Source of the DNA: Psychroserpens sp. Hel_I_66
GTDB taxonomy: Bacteria > Bacteroidota > Bacteroidia > Flavobacteriales > Flavobacteriaceae
Length of the DNA: 64,000 nt
Assembly (NCBI RefSeq): GCF_000799465.1
Contig: NZ_JUGU01000001.1
Coordinates: forward strand, 992,001-1,056,000
Direction of reading: 5' to 3'
In this document: one piece after another, positions 42,183-51,747 of the stretch
How positions within the stretch are numbered: the first letter of the stretch is position 1
Layout: each line of letters opens with the position of its first letter
Notes under the pieces: model-generated
What the model was told of the DNA's origin: nothing
What the model saw: only the letters and a program-made list of their open reading frames with translations
Databases searched by the model: none
Made by a program: the position numbers and the translations under genes

Positions 42183-43070
42183 TTAGTCGTTCTTATCTTT
42201 TGCCAAATGTACAGGTGTATCCATCATAAGCGTACGTATTGGAAAAGGAATATTGATACCATTTTTATCAAATTCTTCTTTAATAAGCATGATTGCCTCA
42301 CTTTGCCTATCAAAAAATTGACCGGGTTTTGTATAATCTATATAAAAACGTGTCATGAAATTTATAGAACTATCTCCAAACTCCAACCAATAGAATTCTA
42401 CTTTCTCCCCTTCTTTCTGCGGAAAATTTTCTTCCATTAATTTTGTGACCATTTCTTTTACGTTTCTTAGTTTTGAACCGTAACCAACTCCGCAATTTAC
42501 CGTGATTCGTCCTCTATCGGTCAGAGAATAATTAGTAAATGGCTCATCAATTATCATTGAGTTTGGCATCACTACTATCTGGTTATCGGGTTGTCTCAAT
42601 ACGAAATTCCGAAGAGAGATTTCTTCAACAAAACCTTTGTGACTGGATGTTTCTATATAATCATTGATTCTTATTCTTGGCAGAAACGATAAAAGCACAC
42701 CAGAGAATGTATTGTTTAATGTGCCTTGTAACGCTAGACCAATAGCCAATGCCACTACTCCTGCTCCTGCCAGTATTGAAGTTAATGCTTTATCGAGATC
42801 TAAAACGCCAAGTGCGATAAAAAACCCTATAAGAACAATTAGCATAGACACTAATTTTATGATAATTTGCCTTACCGACGCATTGCTCATTCTCTTCAAC
42901 AAGATCTTTTTCAATATAGATTTCACCCCTTTTGAGATAAAATAAAATAAGACAATAACCAATATGGCCAATACCAGATTTGGTAGTCTAAGTATAATGG
43001 CTTCGCTCCAGCCTTCAAGTTTTTCGTAGAGTTTATCTACATAGTTTCCAATTTCCATAAAGTATGACAT
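42183..43070 (-). CDS. MscS family small-conductance mechanosensitive channel
   Basis: The 295-aa protein has three N-terminal helices (about 30-45, 70-95, 100-125). The pore helix is ALTSILAGAGVVALAIGLALQGTLNNTFSG, with the typical Ala/Gly pattern. A beta-rich cytoplasmic vestibule with RINDYIETSSHKGFVEEI and NQIVVMPNSMI follows, then the final NGINIPFPIRTL. It opens under membrane tension to release solutes after hypo-osmotic shock. The SLC13-like gene lies 10 bases upstream on the same strand, so the two are probably one operon. A close paralogue is encoded at 53671-54576. Confidence 0.93.
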   Translation of the reverse strand: MSYFMEIGNYVDKLYEKLEGWSEAIILRLPNLVLAILVIVLFYFISKGVKSILKKILLKRMSNASVRQIIIKLVSMLIVLIGFFIALGVLDLDKALTSILAGAGVVALAIGLALQGTLNNTFSGVLLSFLPRIRINDYIETSSHKGFVEEISLRNFVLRQPDNQIVVMPNSMIIDEPFTNYSLTDRGRITVNCGVGYGSKLRNVKEMVTKLMEENFPQKEGEKVEFYWLEFGDSSINFMTRFYIDYTKPGQFFDRQSEAIMLIKEEFDKNGINIPFPIRTLMMDTPVHLAKDKND

Positions 43071-43080
43071 AGTTTAATGT

Positions 43081-44883
43081 TTAGTTGTTTAACATGGTTG
43101 ATAGCAAAAATGTACCAACGATTAATAATATGATGGAGAGCATTCCTCCAATTATAACAAAATGCTTAAAACGATAGAGACCAGTACCGTAAATCAATGT
43201 ATTGGTTTGATAGCCCATTGGCGTGAAAAAGCTAAAATTAGCGCCAAACATGACCGCTAAGATAAAAGGTTTTACCGGTAAACTCAAACCAGCAGCCAAT
43301 GCAATTGCAATTGGTGTGATTATCACAGCTGTAGCGTTGTTAGAAATAAAGCCACTCATCAACATCGTGATTGCGAATAATGATCCTAAAGCAATTATAC
43401 TGTTTTGACCATCAAGCAATTGGATGAGTTGTTTTGAAATCCAGGCATCTGTTCCCGTATTGCTCATTGCAATTCCTAACGGAATCATGCCTGCAAGTAA
43501 AAAGAATATTTGCCAGTTTACGCGTTTATAAATTTTTGTGAGATTGATACAGTTACCTAACAATAATGCACCTACTCCTGCAATTGTACTGGACAAAATT
43601 GAAAGTACGCCTGTTGCTGCCAATACTACAACAGAAATTATAGTAAAAATGCACCATAATTGTTTATAGCGATTTACAGTAAAATTATCTTCGTGCTTTC
43701 TTAGTACGACAACGTTTTTATAATCATAAATCGAATCTAGCTTTGTCTTCTCAATTTGTATCAAAACACGATCACCTGCTTTAATATACATTTTTTTTAT
43801 GGCTTTTGGCAAGTATAAATGCTTATCTATGTTCAGCATTTTTTTCTTCTGAATCCCAATAGGATTACCTACCGCGTTCAGTAATATTTTAATATCCTGT
43901 AGTGATTTGTCAATGAATTCTGATCCTGGAAGAATCAATAGCTCCACATAGGTGTTTTTTAGATTTTTATCCTTGACTTGGTCATTTTCTATTTCATCGC
44001 TATTTAATGACAACTCGAAATCCTCTTTGGATATCAATGAAAAATCCTGAATATCACTCACCAAAACCAACTCATCGTTCACTCTCAATGTCGTGTTTTT
44101 TCCTGGAGCTGTATTCACTTTTCTATCCCTAATGAGTTTTAGAACCGCGATATTTGGGTTGTGGTAAAAAGGAACTTCAGAAAACGCTTTACCAACAAAC
44201 TTAGATTCTGGCTTAATGGTGAGCGTGAATAAAAAATCTGAGGATTCTTTGTAATTCTGTAATTTATCACCTCCGCGTTTTGGTAACCAACGACTGGCTA
44301 TGGTCATAAATACGATTCCAACCGCGAGCATAATTATTCCGTAGTAAGAAAATTCAAAAAAGGTAAAACGCTCAACACCCAAATCACCTGCAACAGAGTT
44401 AACCAATAAGTTGGTTGACGTACCCATCAAGGTACAACTACCGCCAAGAATTCCTGCAAAAGAAATTGGCATAAGTAATTTAGGAGCCGAGAAATTATAT
44501 TTTTCTGAAAGTTGCGCGATGATCTTTAAGAACACAACCACAACAGCAGTTGTACTTATAAACGACGATATTGAGGCAGATACCAGCATAAATACGGGCA
44601 CCATAACAATTAGTGGTAAAAAGCTTAATTTCTTAATAGAATCACTAAGTAGCTGTATGACTCCATTATCTTCCAGCCCAATGGCGATGATCATCAACAT
44701 TAAAACCGTTATTGCTGCAGGATTTGAAAAACCGCTGATAGCTTCTTCTGGTGAGGTTAACCCTAGTAATATTAGAGAGACTATGATAAAAAATGCAATT
44801 TTATCAATAGGCATAAATTCCGTTATGAATAATATGACCGAAATACCAATGACTAAAAAAACGAGAATTATTTGTAGCTCCAT
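43081..44883 (-). CDS. SLC13/DASS family permease with RCK_C (TrkA-C) domains
   Basis: The 600-aa protein is split: five or so N-terminal helices (LILLGLTSPEEAISGFSNPAAITVLMLMIIA), then about 190 residues of two cytoplasmic RCK_C-like modules (LLPGSEFIDKSLQDIKILL; KAGDRVLIQIEKTK). Five or more C-terminal helices follow (LLLGNCINLTKIYKRVNWQIFFLLAGMIPLG; FISNNATAVIITPIAIALA). Duplicated FISNNATA-like and TSTNLLVNS motifs match the SNT signature of the family. It moves an anion (dicarboxylate, sulfate or phosphate) with sodium or protons. It is the likely first gene of an operon with the MscS channel. Confidence 0.9.
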   Translation of the reverse strand: MELQIILVFLVIGISVILFITEFMPIDKIAFFIIVSLILLGLTSPEEAISGFSNPAAITVLMLMIIAIGLEDNGVIQLLSDSIKKLSFLPLIVMVPVFMLVSASISSFISTTAVVVVFLKIIAQLSEKYNFSAPKLLMPISFAGILGGSCTLMGTSTNLLVNSVAGDLGVERFTFFEFSYYGIIMLAVGIVFMTIASRWLPKRGGDKLQNYKESSDFLFTLTIKPESKFVGKAFSEVPFYHNPNIAVLKLIRDRKVNTAPGKNTTLRVNDELVLVSDIQDFSLISKEDFELSLNSDEIENDQVKDKNLKNTYVELLILPGSEFIDKSLQDIKILLNAVGNPIGIQKKKMLNIDKHLYLPKAIKKMYIKAGDRVLIQIEKTKLDSIYDYKNVVVLRKHEDNFTVNRYKQLWCIFTIISVVVLAATGVLSILSSTIAGVGALLLGNCINLTKIYKRVNWQIFFLLAGMIPLGIAMSNTGTDAWISKQLIQLLDGQNSIIALGSLFAITMLMSGFISNNATAVIITPIAIALAAGLSLPVKPFILAVMFGANFSFFTPMGYQTNTLIYGTGLYRFKHFVIIGGMLSIILLIVGTFLLSTMLNN

Positions 44884-44961
44884 TATTGTGGGTTAGAAAT
44901 TAAATGTAATGAAAAAGATGATACTCCATTATGCCAATAGTTCAATTTACGAAATACAGTC

Positions 44962-45009
44962 AAACCTTTTTCTAAAAGTGTTATAAATACTTTTAGAAAA
45001 AGGTTTTTT
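44962..45009 (+). terminator. Strong terminator-like hairpin in a divergent intergenic region
   Basis: AAACCTTTTTCTAAAAGT (44962-44979) pairs with ACTTTTAGAAAAAGGTTT (44989-45006) over 18 bases around a 9-base loop, followed by T residues on the plus strand. The flanking genes point away from it, so no annotated gene ends here. Confidence 0.7.
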
Positions 45010-45129
45010 CCTAAAAAACAGAGCATATGTCACAAGCTTGTTGATATGCGTTAACAAATTAAAGGATGCAGTTACAAAGTGCAATCGGTCTTGTGTACCT
45101 TTATTATTAATAAAAAATCCAAGAAAATT

Positions 45130-45432
45130 ATGAAGACAATATTTGAATATAACGATGTAACCGCAAGTGAAAGTTTAGAAGCATTTGCCAATGAAAAATT
45201 AGAATCCTTATTTAATAAATATGAGTTTGTTATTAGAGCAGATGTTTTTTTTAAAACTGAAAACACATCAAGTGACGAAACTGGTATGATTTGCGGAATT
45301 AGATTGAGCGCACCTGGCCCTCGCCTGTTTGCCGAATCTTCTCATGATAACTTTAGGGATGCCATTTCTGAAACAATAAATGAACTCAATAGACAACTTA
45401 AAAAGAGAAAAGATAAAATGAAAAGTCATTAA
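45130..45432 (+). CDS. HPF/RaiA-type ribosome-associated (hibernation) protein
   Basis: This 100-aa protein has the compact alpha/beta fold of the sigma-54 modulation/YfiA group: SESLEAFANEKLESLFNKYEFVIRADVFF, then GMICGIRLSAPGPRLFAESSHDNFRDAISETINELNRQLKKRKDK, with basic residues on the last helix for rRNA contact. It is the short form without the long dimerising tail. Such proteins stabilise idle 70S or 100S ribosomes in stationary phase. The ATG at 45130 is used; an upstream in-frame start at 45079 adds a non-homologous 17 residues. A strong hairpin (44962-45009) lies in its leader region. Confidence 0.87.
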   Translation: MKTIFEYNDVTASESLEAFANEKLESLFNKYEFVIRADVFFKTENTSSDETGMICGIRLSAPGPRLFAESSHDNFRDAISETINELNRQLKKRKDKMKSH

Positions 45433-45584
45433 AGACTAATTTTCTCTTTATCAATTTACTGACTGATTTTTCAAGAGATTTATAAATCTTAAAGAAATCA
45501 TAATATTTTAACATTATAGTCCATAAGTGAATTGATACCGTACATATAACGAAAACCAATATATAATTAAAACAAGTAAATAGT

Positions 45585-46409
45585 ATGAGACGAATTTCAA
45601 TAATTGCATTAACAGCATTATTTTTAACAGCATGTGTATCTAAAAAGAAATACGTTGCCTTAGAACAAGATAATGGTGAATTAAAAAGTGAGCTTACCAA
45701 AACAAAAGTTGAAAAAGAAGAGCTAGAAAACAAATTCGCGAGAATTCAAGAACGTGTTGATAGTTACAATTCTAAAATCAACGAACTCACAGACGAAAAT
45801 AATGCACAATTAGTTTCTGTAGATGGTGTTGTTATTTCTGAAAATCAGAAAAAAGCAATGCGCGAATCTTTAAAGAATGTCCCGCCAGCATACATGGCAA
45901 CAGCAAAAACTTTAAAGGATTCTATGAACTTAGCGATGCAATTCAATCTAAAATCATCAATGGAAAACATTGAAGAGGATGAAGACATAGCAATCAACAT
46001 AGAAGAAACAGTAGTTATGATCTCTATCTCTGATAAAATGCTATTCAACTCAGGAAGTTATAAAATCAGTAATAAAGCAAATGATATTTTACAAAAAATA
46101 GCAAATGTTATTAATTCTGAAGAAAGCCTTGATGTAATGGTTGAGGGTCATACAGATAACAAGTTAATGAAAAACAATGCTGCTGTAAAAGACAACTGGG
46201 ACTTAAGTGTGCTTAGAGCGACATCTGTAGTTAGAAAATTACAAGACGAATATAATGTTGCTCCAGAGCAATTGATTGCTGCTGGTCGTAGTTTCTATAA
46301 GCCATTAACAGATAATGATACGAGTGACAACAGATCAAAAAACCGTAGAACACGAATCGTGATTTTACCAAACATAGATAAGTTTTTTGCGATGATGTCA
46401 TCAAACTAA
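45585..46409 (+). CDS. OmpA family outer-membrane lipoprotein
   Basis: The signal MRRISIIALTALFLTAC is a lipobox with Cys17 acylated. A coiled-coil (about 25-70, rich in Lys and Glu heptads) separates it from the OmpA C-terminal domain (about 145-270). That domain has the peptidoglycan-binding motifs EGHTDNKLM, WDLSVLRATSVVRKL, AAGRSFYKPL and NRRTRIVI. It anchors the outer membrane to peptidoglycan. Terminator follows at 46455-46484. The hibernation-factor gene lies 152 bases upstream. Confidence 0.93.
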   Translation: MRRISIIALTALFLTACVSKKKYVALEQDNGELKSELTKTKVEKEELENKFARIQERVDSYNSKINELTDENNAQLVSVDGVVISENQKKAMRESLKNVPPAYMATAKTLKDSMNLAMQFNLKSSMENIEEDEDIAINIEETVVMISISDKMLFNSGSYKISNKANDILQKIANVINSEESLDVMVEGHTDNKLMKNNAAVKDNWDLSVLRATSVVRKLQDEYNVAPEQLIAAGRSFYKPLTDNDTSDNRSKNRRTRIVILPNIDKFFAMMSSN

Positions 46410-46454
46410 AAATTACTTAACCTATAGTAAATTTGTGGTTAATTAATCCGTGAG

Positions 46455-46484
46455 AAGACCGTTGGAAACAACGGTCTTTTTTTT
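46455..46484 (+). terminator. Rho-independent terminator of the OmpA gene
   Basis: AAGACCGTTG (46455-46464), loop GAAA, CAACGGTCTT (46469-46478), then a T-tract; a GNRA tetraloop. Confidence 0.9.
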
Positions 46485-46511
46485 GTTTATAAGGTATTTC
46501 GAAATTTTTTC

Positions 46512-46519
46512 TACATTTG
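46512..46519 (+). promoter_or_regulatory. -7 element of the haloperoxidase gene
   Basis: TACATTTG matches TAnnTTTG; the ATG at 46544 follows 24 bases later. A TTG lies 26 bases upstream, a little too far for the usual -33 element. Confidence 0.4.
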
Positions 46520-46543
46520 TGTTAATTATTTCTTAAAAAGCCT

Positions 46544-48712
46544 ATGAAGAAAATTACAATTATCATTTTATTTGTTTTTAGTTCTTATGCCCAATCCCAG
46601 CAAAGTGTTGCCAGAGAATGGAACGAAATGATATTATCAGCGATAAGATCTGACTTTGCTAGACCAACTGTTCATGCTAGGAATTTGTTTCATTCTTCAG
46701 TATTAATGTATGATGCTTGGGCCCTTTTTGATAGTCAAGCCAATACTGTTTTTCTTGGTAAAAATTTTGGAGGTTATACTTGTGACTTTAACGGTATTTC
46801 AACACCAACAGATGTTGATTCTGCAAGACACGAAATTATAAGTTATGCAATTTTTAGACTTTTAAACCATAGGTTTCAAAATTCACCTGGAGGGACTGAT
46901 ACATTAGATGAGTTTGAAACTCTCTTTACATCATTTGGTTATGATCCAAATTTCACATCATTGGATTATAGTAGTAATTCTTACGCAGCTTTAGGAAATT
47001 ACATGGCAAATGAAATGATTCAATTTGGATTTCAAGATAATTCAAACGAACAATCTAATTATTCTAACCAATTTTATTCTCCTTCAAATCCGCCATTAAT
47101 TCTTGAAAATTATTACGAAACCAATGATATAGATCCAGATAGATGGCAACCTTTAGCCTTTGATGTTTACGTTGATCAAAGTGGTAACGAGTATCCTTTA
47201 AATACACCATCTTTTCTAAGTCCAGAATGGGGAAGCGTAATTCCTTTTTCATTATCTTCGGAAGATCTACAAATACTAAACAATGGCTTTGAAAGCTATG
47301 TTTATAATGATCCTGGTCCACCAGTTTACATTCAAAATTCCAATGAAGATGGCATAAGTGATCCATTTAAATGGCATTTTGCGCTTGTGGCCTCTTGGTC
47401 TTCACATTTAGACCCCAATGATGAGACCATGATAGACATATCTCCTGGAGCAATAGGGAATTTTGATTTAAGTGACTTACCAGAAACTTTTGAAGAATAT
47501 CAATCTTTCTATGATTTTACAAACGGAGGTGATGCCAGTACAGGTCATTCGCTAAACCCAAAAACAGGTCAACCTTATACTCCGCAATTAGTAAAAAGAT
47601 CAGATTATGCTAGAGTTCTTGCAGAGTTTTGGGCAGATGGGCCAGACTCTGAAACACCTCCAGGACATTGGTTTACAATATTAAATTATGTAAGTGACCA
47701 ACCTAGTGTTGTTAAAAAAATTGGTGGAATTGGTAATATCGTTTCAAATTTAGAATGGGACGTAAAATCCTATTTAGTGCTTGGAGGAGCAATGCACGAT
47801 GTTGCAATAAATACATGGGGCATCAAAGGTTATTATGACTATTTGAGGCCAATTTCAGCAATAAGATATATGGCTGGCAAAGGGCAAAGTAGCGATGCGT
47901 CGTCACCTAGTTATGATCCTCATGGCTTACCTTTAATTGAGGGACTTATAGAATTGATAGATGTTAATGATCCGCTAAGTGGAGAAAACGACGAACATAT
48001 TGGTCGAATAAAAATAAAATCTTGGAGAGGTCCAGATTTTATCAATGATTCTACAACCGATACCGCAGGAGTAGATTGGATTATGGGTACACATTGGTGG
48101 CCATATCAAAGAGGTACGTTTGTGACGCCTCCTTTTGGAGGATACCTATCTGGTCATTCTACATTTTCTCGAGCTGCTGCAGAGGTATTGACACAATTTA
48201 CTGGTGATCCTTTTTTTCCAGGAGGAATGGGAACCTTTGAAATCACCAATAATGATTTTCTATTTTTTGAAGTGGGACCTACAAGTGACATGACTCTGCA
48301 ATGGGCTACTTATAGAGATGCATCAGACCAGACAAGTTTGTCGAGAATATGGGGAGGCATCCACCCTCCTATTGATGACATTAAAGGAAGAATTATTGGA
48401 GATAAAATTGGAGGTGACGCATTTAATCTGGCTTTAGAATATTTTAATGGAACATTACATACCGAAGATATTCAAGTAACCACATCTATAGAAGTATATC
48501 CTAATCCATTTACCGACGTTTTAAATATCAATACAGAAAATGACTATAATATTGAGATTTATACTATCGATGGAAAGCTTGTAAATAAGTCTCAAATTGA
48601 ATCGAACAGAAACATAATACATACTAATAATTTAAAGCCTTCTATATATTTTATAAAATTTACAGATAAAAACAACAAAAGCACAACAACCAAAAAAATA
48701 GTTAAATACTAG
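46544..48712 (+). CDS. Vanadium-dependent haloperoxidase-like PAP2 protein with type IX secretion tail
   Basis: The 722-aa protein has a signal peptide (MKKITIIILFVFSSYAQSQ) and a helical PAP2/vanadium-haloperoxidase core. FGGYLSGHSTFS holds SGHS at residues 536-539, and SRIWGGIHPPIDDIKG at about 600-615 contains His607. These are the vanadate- or phosphate-binding His and Arg positions. The last 80 residues (SIEVYPNPFTDVLNINT to TTTKKIVKY) are a Por_Secre_tail type IX sorting domain, so it is exported to the surface or medium. Activity (bromo-, iodo- or chloroperoxidase, or acid phosphatase) cannot be told apart here. Such enzymes are frequent in marine flavobacteria living on algae. Confidence 0.92.
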   Translation: MKKITIIILFVFSSYAQSQQSVAREWNEMILSAIRSDFARPTVHARNLFHSSVLMYDAWALFDSQANTVFLGKNFGGYTCDFNGISTPTDVDSARHEIISYAIFRLLNHRFQNSPGGTDTLDEFETLFTSFGYDPNFTSLDYSSNSYAALGNYMANEMIQFGFQDNSNEQSNYSNQFYSPSNPPLILENYYETNDIDPDRWQPLAFDVYVDQSGNEYPLNTPSFLSPEWGSVIPFSLSSEDLQILNNGFESYVYNDPGPPVYIQNSNEDGISDPFKWHFALVASWSSHLDPNDETMIDISPGAIGNFDLSDLPETFEEYQSFYDFTNGGDASTGHSLNPKTGQPYTPQLVKRSDYARVLAEFWADGPDSETPPGHWFTILNYVSDQPSVVKKIGGIGNIVSNLEWDVKSYLVLGGAMHDVAINTWGIKGYYDYLRPISAIRYMAGKGQSSDASSPSYDPHGLPLIEGLIELIDVNDPLSGENDEHIGRIKIKSWRGPDFINDSTTDTAGVDWIMGTHWWPYQRGTFVTPPFGGYLSGHSTFSRAAAEVLTQFTGDPFFPGGMGTFEITNNDFLFFEVGPTSDMTLQWATYRDASDQTSLSRIWGGIHPPIDDIKGRIIGDKIGGDAFNLALEYFNGTLHTEDIQVTTSIEVYPNPFTDVLNINTENDYNIEIYTIDGKLVNKSQIESNRNIIHTNNLKPSIYFIKFTDKNNKSTTTKKIVKY

Positions 48713-48756
48713 TATATTGTTATTTACATATGATAATTTTGCATAAAATTTAAAAA

Positions 48757-49050
48757 ATGCTTTCATTATTAAATAGCTTTAGAATAGTAGCCCTTTTAGA
48801 GGGTGTCTCCTATTTGCTTTTACTATTTCTTGCCACACCAATCAAACACTTTGGAAACGACCCAACCTATGTAAAATTGCTGGGTATGCCTCATGGTATT
48901 TTATTTCTAGCCTATATAGTTATGGCAATTATGGTAAGCCAAGAAAAAAAATGGAACACAAGAACACTTCTCATCGTTCTCGCAGCCTCTATAATTCCGT
49001 TTGGAACTTTTTATATTGAGAAAAAGTACTTAAATCCTAGAAAAAAATGA
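48757..49050 (+). CDS. DUF3817 family membrane protein
   Basis: The 97-aa protein has three hydrophobic helices and matches DUF3817: FRIVALLEGVSYLLLLF, then KLLGMPHGILFLAYIVMAIMV with the conserved Pro-His, and IIPFGTFYIEKKYL at the end. Function unknown; inner-membrane. Its last codons overlap the MscS gene start (ATGATGG), so the two are translationally coupled. Confidence 0.87.
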   Translation: MLSLLNSFRIVALLEGVSYLLLLFLATPIKHFGNDPTYVKLLGMPHGILFLAYIVMAIMVSQEKKWNTRTLLIVLAASIIPFGTFYIEKKYLNPRKK

Positions 49051-50282
49051 TGGAGAAAATACAATGTTTCTTTTACGATTATTTTATTTCCATAGGAGTT
49101 TCTGAGTTGTCTGCAAAATATTTTAATATGTTCACTCTATTGATCATATTAATTATTATTATTTACATTGCAGACCGCATTACACGTATTGTTCTTATTA
49201 ATTTCTTCGGAAAATTATCTGAATCCACAAAAACTAACTTTGACGATCTATTAGTCAATCATCGTGCACCAAGACGTATTGCCCATTTGATACCTTTGGT
49301 CTTGACCATAAAACTTTTTCCGTGGGTATTTTATGATTTTCCGCAATTTGAGGGTTATATCGTAATGCTTTTAAAAGTCTACGGAATTATTTTAACCGTC
49401 TGGATCATTAGAAGTATTCTAAGAACCTTTGAATCGTATTTCAAAACACTTCCAAGATTAAGAGATAAGCCTATTGATAGTTACATTCAAGTGGTAATGC
49501 TATTTATATGGATTATTGGTATTGCATCTATTCTCGCTACCTTAATCAATTTGTCATTTTTAAAATTCTTTACTACTCTTGGTGCTGCGTCAGCCATTTT
49601 ATTATTGATTTTTAAGGACACTATTTTAGGTTTCGTTGCAAGTATTCAAGTTGCAATTAACGACAGTGTTAGAATTGGTGACTGGATAACAATGGAAAAA
49701 TATGGCGCAGATGGTGATGTGGTCGAGATTAATTTGTCTACCGTTCAGGTACAGAATTTTGACATGACCATAACCCATATTCCTACCTATGCCTTAATTT
49801 CAGACTCTTTTAAGAATTGGCGAGGTATGACATCTTCTGGAGGACGACGTATTAAGCGCTCCATCTTACTAAAGGCTAAGAGCGTCAAATACCTTGATAG
49901 TGAACATATAGAACAACTTAAAAAAATTGAGCTCATCACAAGTTATCTTAATACGAAACAAAAGGAAATCGACAAGTTAAATTCAGATAAAGACAAGTCT
50001 GTTTTAATAAATGGACTCAACTTGACAAACTTGGGAGTATTTAGAAAATATTTGCAGACTTACATTGAGCAACATTCCGCAGTAAACAAAGAAATGTTTA
50101 TTATGGTTAGACAACTGGCTCCAACTCCACAAGGTTTACCTTTAGAAATCTACTGTTTTAGTAGTGATAAGCGTTGGGAAAACTATGAATACATCATGAG
50201 TGATATTTTTGACCATGCGCTTGCTGCTGTAACTTATTTTGATTTGGAAATTTACGAGCTAAACGCTGGTACTCTGGTTTAA
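49047..50282 (+). CDS. MscS-like mechanosensitive channel, long form
   Basis: The 411-aa protein has five N-terminal helices and the MscS pore segment LKFFTTLGAASAILLLIFKDTILGFVASIQ, followed by RIGDWITMEKYGADGDVVEINL, a typical beta-domain. A long, charged C-terminal region (about 275-400) is specific to this subfamily (YnaI/YbdG-type). It lies in the inner membrane. Gene order DUF3817-MscS with overlap points to one transcript. It differs in size and domains from the two shorter MscS proteins of this window. Confidence 0.9.
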   Translation: MMEKIQCFFYDYFISIGVSELSAKYFNMFTLLIILIIIIYIADRITRIVLINFFGKLSESTKTNFDDLLVNHRAPRRIAHLIPLVLTIKLFPWVFYDFPQFEGYIVMLLKVYGIILTVWIIRSILRTFESYFKTLPRLRDKPIDSYIQVVMLFIWIIGIASILATLINLSFLKFFTTLGAASAILLLIFKDTILGFVASIQVAINDSVRIGDWITMEKYGADGDVVEINLSTVQVQNFDMTITHIPTYALISDSFKNWRGMTSSGGRRIKRSILLKAKSVKYLDSEHIEQLKKIELITSYLNTKQKEIDKLNSDKDKSVLINGLNLTNLGVFRKYLQTYIEQHSAVNKEMFIMVRQLAPTPQGLPLEIYCFSSDKRWENYEYIMSDIFDHALAAVTYFDLEIYELNAGTLV

Positions 50283-50291
50283 AAATAATTT

Positions 50292-50675
50292 TTAAAGCCT
50301 ATCTTTTACAAACTCTACTTTAGTTTTACCATGTGGTGCTGGTTTACCGTCTTCACCAAGATTTACCATAATTATATTATCTACTGTTAAAATAGTTTCG
50401 CGTGTCATTTTGTTTCTAACCTCACATTTCATGGTTAGTGATGAACGACCAAATTTTAAAACCTCAATTCCAATTTCAATAATGTCTCCTTGTTTTGCAG
50501 ATGCCATGAAGTTGATTTCGGACATATATTTGGTTACAATTTTTGAATTTTCTAGCTGTATGATCGTATAAAGTGCTGCTTCTTCATCAATCCATGCTAA
50601 AAGCTGTCCGCCAAAAAGGGTTTGATTTGGATTTAAATCTTCGGGTTTTACCCATTTTCTTGTATGAAATCTCAT
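50292..50675 (-). CDS. Acyl-CoA thioesterase, hot-dog fold (YciA/4HBT-like)
   Basis: The 127-aa protein has the hot-dog fold motif NPNQTLFGGQLLAWIDEEAALY with the central helix and the catalytic Asp/Glu in WIDEEA, then FMASAKQGDIIEIGIEVLKFGRSSLTMKCEVRN. Typical of YciA/BACH thioesterases, which hydrolyse acyl-CoA in the cytoplasm. Single gene; the MscS gene (plus) ends 9 bases away, convergent. Confidence 0.88.
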   Translation of the reverse strand: MRFHTRKWVKPEDLNPNQTLFGGQLLAWIDEEAALYTIIQLENSKIVTKYMSEINFMASAKQGDIIEIGIEVLKFGRSSLTMKCEVRNKMTRETILTVDNIIMVNLGEDGKPAPHGKTKVEFVKDRL

Positions 50676-50711
50676 TGTTAGATTGTTAGATTGGAAATTA
50701 ATAATTTAAAT

Positions 50712-51596
50712 TTAGAAAAGGGTATCCTTATCGTCATTAGGTATTTTAAGATCGTAACCTAATTCTGAATTTATTTTTTTAATAAAATAGGCAGATAGTA
50801 AAGGGGATTCCTTTTCGATATTTTGATGTATAAAAAAGTCAATTTCTTTTATGCCTTGCTCCTTCCACTCTTTTATTCTTTCTACCCACTCGTCTAGTCT
50901 ACTATAATCACTTTCGTGGTTTGCGCCAACATATCTTACAAAAGCGGTAGCGTTTGTGAGCCTCATGTGGATTAAATCCCGTCTTCCTGCGGTATCAACA
51001 ATGACGTTTGAAATATTATTTTTTTCTAACAAATCATACAATTGATTTGCAACAGCCTCATCATTGTACCAGCTTGTATGTCTAAATTCTATCGCTAATT
51101 CAACTTCTTTTGGCCAATTTTCTACAAAATGAACCACTCTATCAAAATCTTTGGGTGCAAAATTAGAATGCATTTGTAAAAAAATAGTGCCTAATTTTTC
51201 TTTAAGATTAATCGCGTTTGTTAAGTAATGATCTAGAACGGTACTTACTCCATCTAAACGTTTCCAATGACTTATTTCTTGGTGTATCTTCGGAAAAAAC
51301 TTAAATCCATCTGGAGTTTTATCATACCATTTTGAAAATTGTTCCGCAGGAAAAACACGATAAAATGTCGCGTTTAGCTCAATGGAATTAAATTGCTGAG
51401 AATAATAAGCTAGTTCATCTTTTGTACCTCTTGGGTAGAAGCCTTTTAATTCGGCTTTGTTCCATTTTGCACATCCAACGTAAATTTCTGGGATGTTGTC
51501 ATCTTTTGCTTTGTCTAAAACTCTTGCTGTATCCATATGATCTTGAGGCAGACTCAAGTCTAAATCTTGCGGATTTTCTACACTTCCAAATTTCAT
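50712..51596 (-). CDS. DUF72 family protein (TIM-barrel)
   Basis: The 294-aa protein has the DUF72 pattern: IYVGCAKWNKAELKGFYPRG, QFNSIELNATFYRVFPAEQFSKWYDKTPDGFKFFPKIHQ, LGTIFLQMHSNFAP, ELAIEFRHTSW and FVRYVGANH. The family is a TIM-barrel of unknown function, suspected to be an endonuclease or lyase. It is separated by 36 bases from the downstream thioesterase on the same strand. Confidence 0.85.
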   Translation of the reverse strand: MKFGSVENPQDLDLSLPQDHMDTARVLDKAKDDNIPEIYVGCAKWNKAELKGFYPRGTKDELAYYSQQFNSIELNATFYRVFPAEQFSKWYDKTPDGFKFFPKIHQEISHWKRLDGVSTVLDHYLTNAINLKEKLGTIFLQMHSNFAPKDFDRVVHFVENWPKEVELAIEFRHTSWYNDEAVANQLYDLLEKNNISNVIVDTAGRRDLIHMRLTNATAFVRYVGANHESDYSRLDEWVERIKEWKEQGIKEIDFFIHQNIEKESPLLSAYFIKKINSELGYDLKIPNDDKDTLF

Positions 51597-51747
51597 TTTT
51601 CTCGGTTTTATTCAAAGATAGAATGTTTGAATATATAATTTGCTATACTAATTATTATTTTGAGTTGTTAATAAAAACGTTGACAACATAAACCTGAAGC
51701 TTTTATAAAACCTTAGTTTCTTAGTATTTTTAATAAATTTTAAAGCT

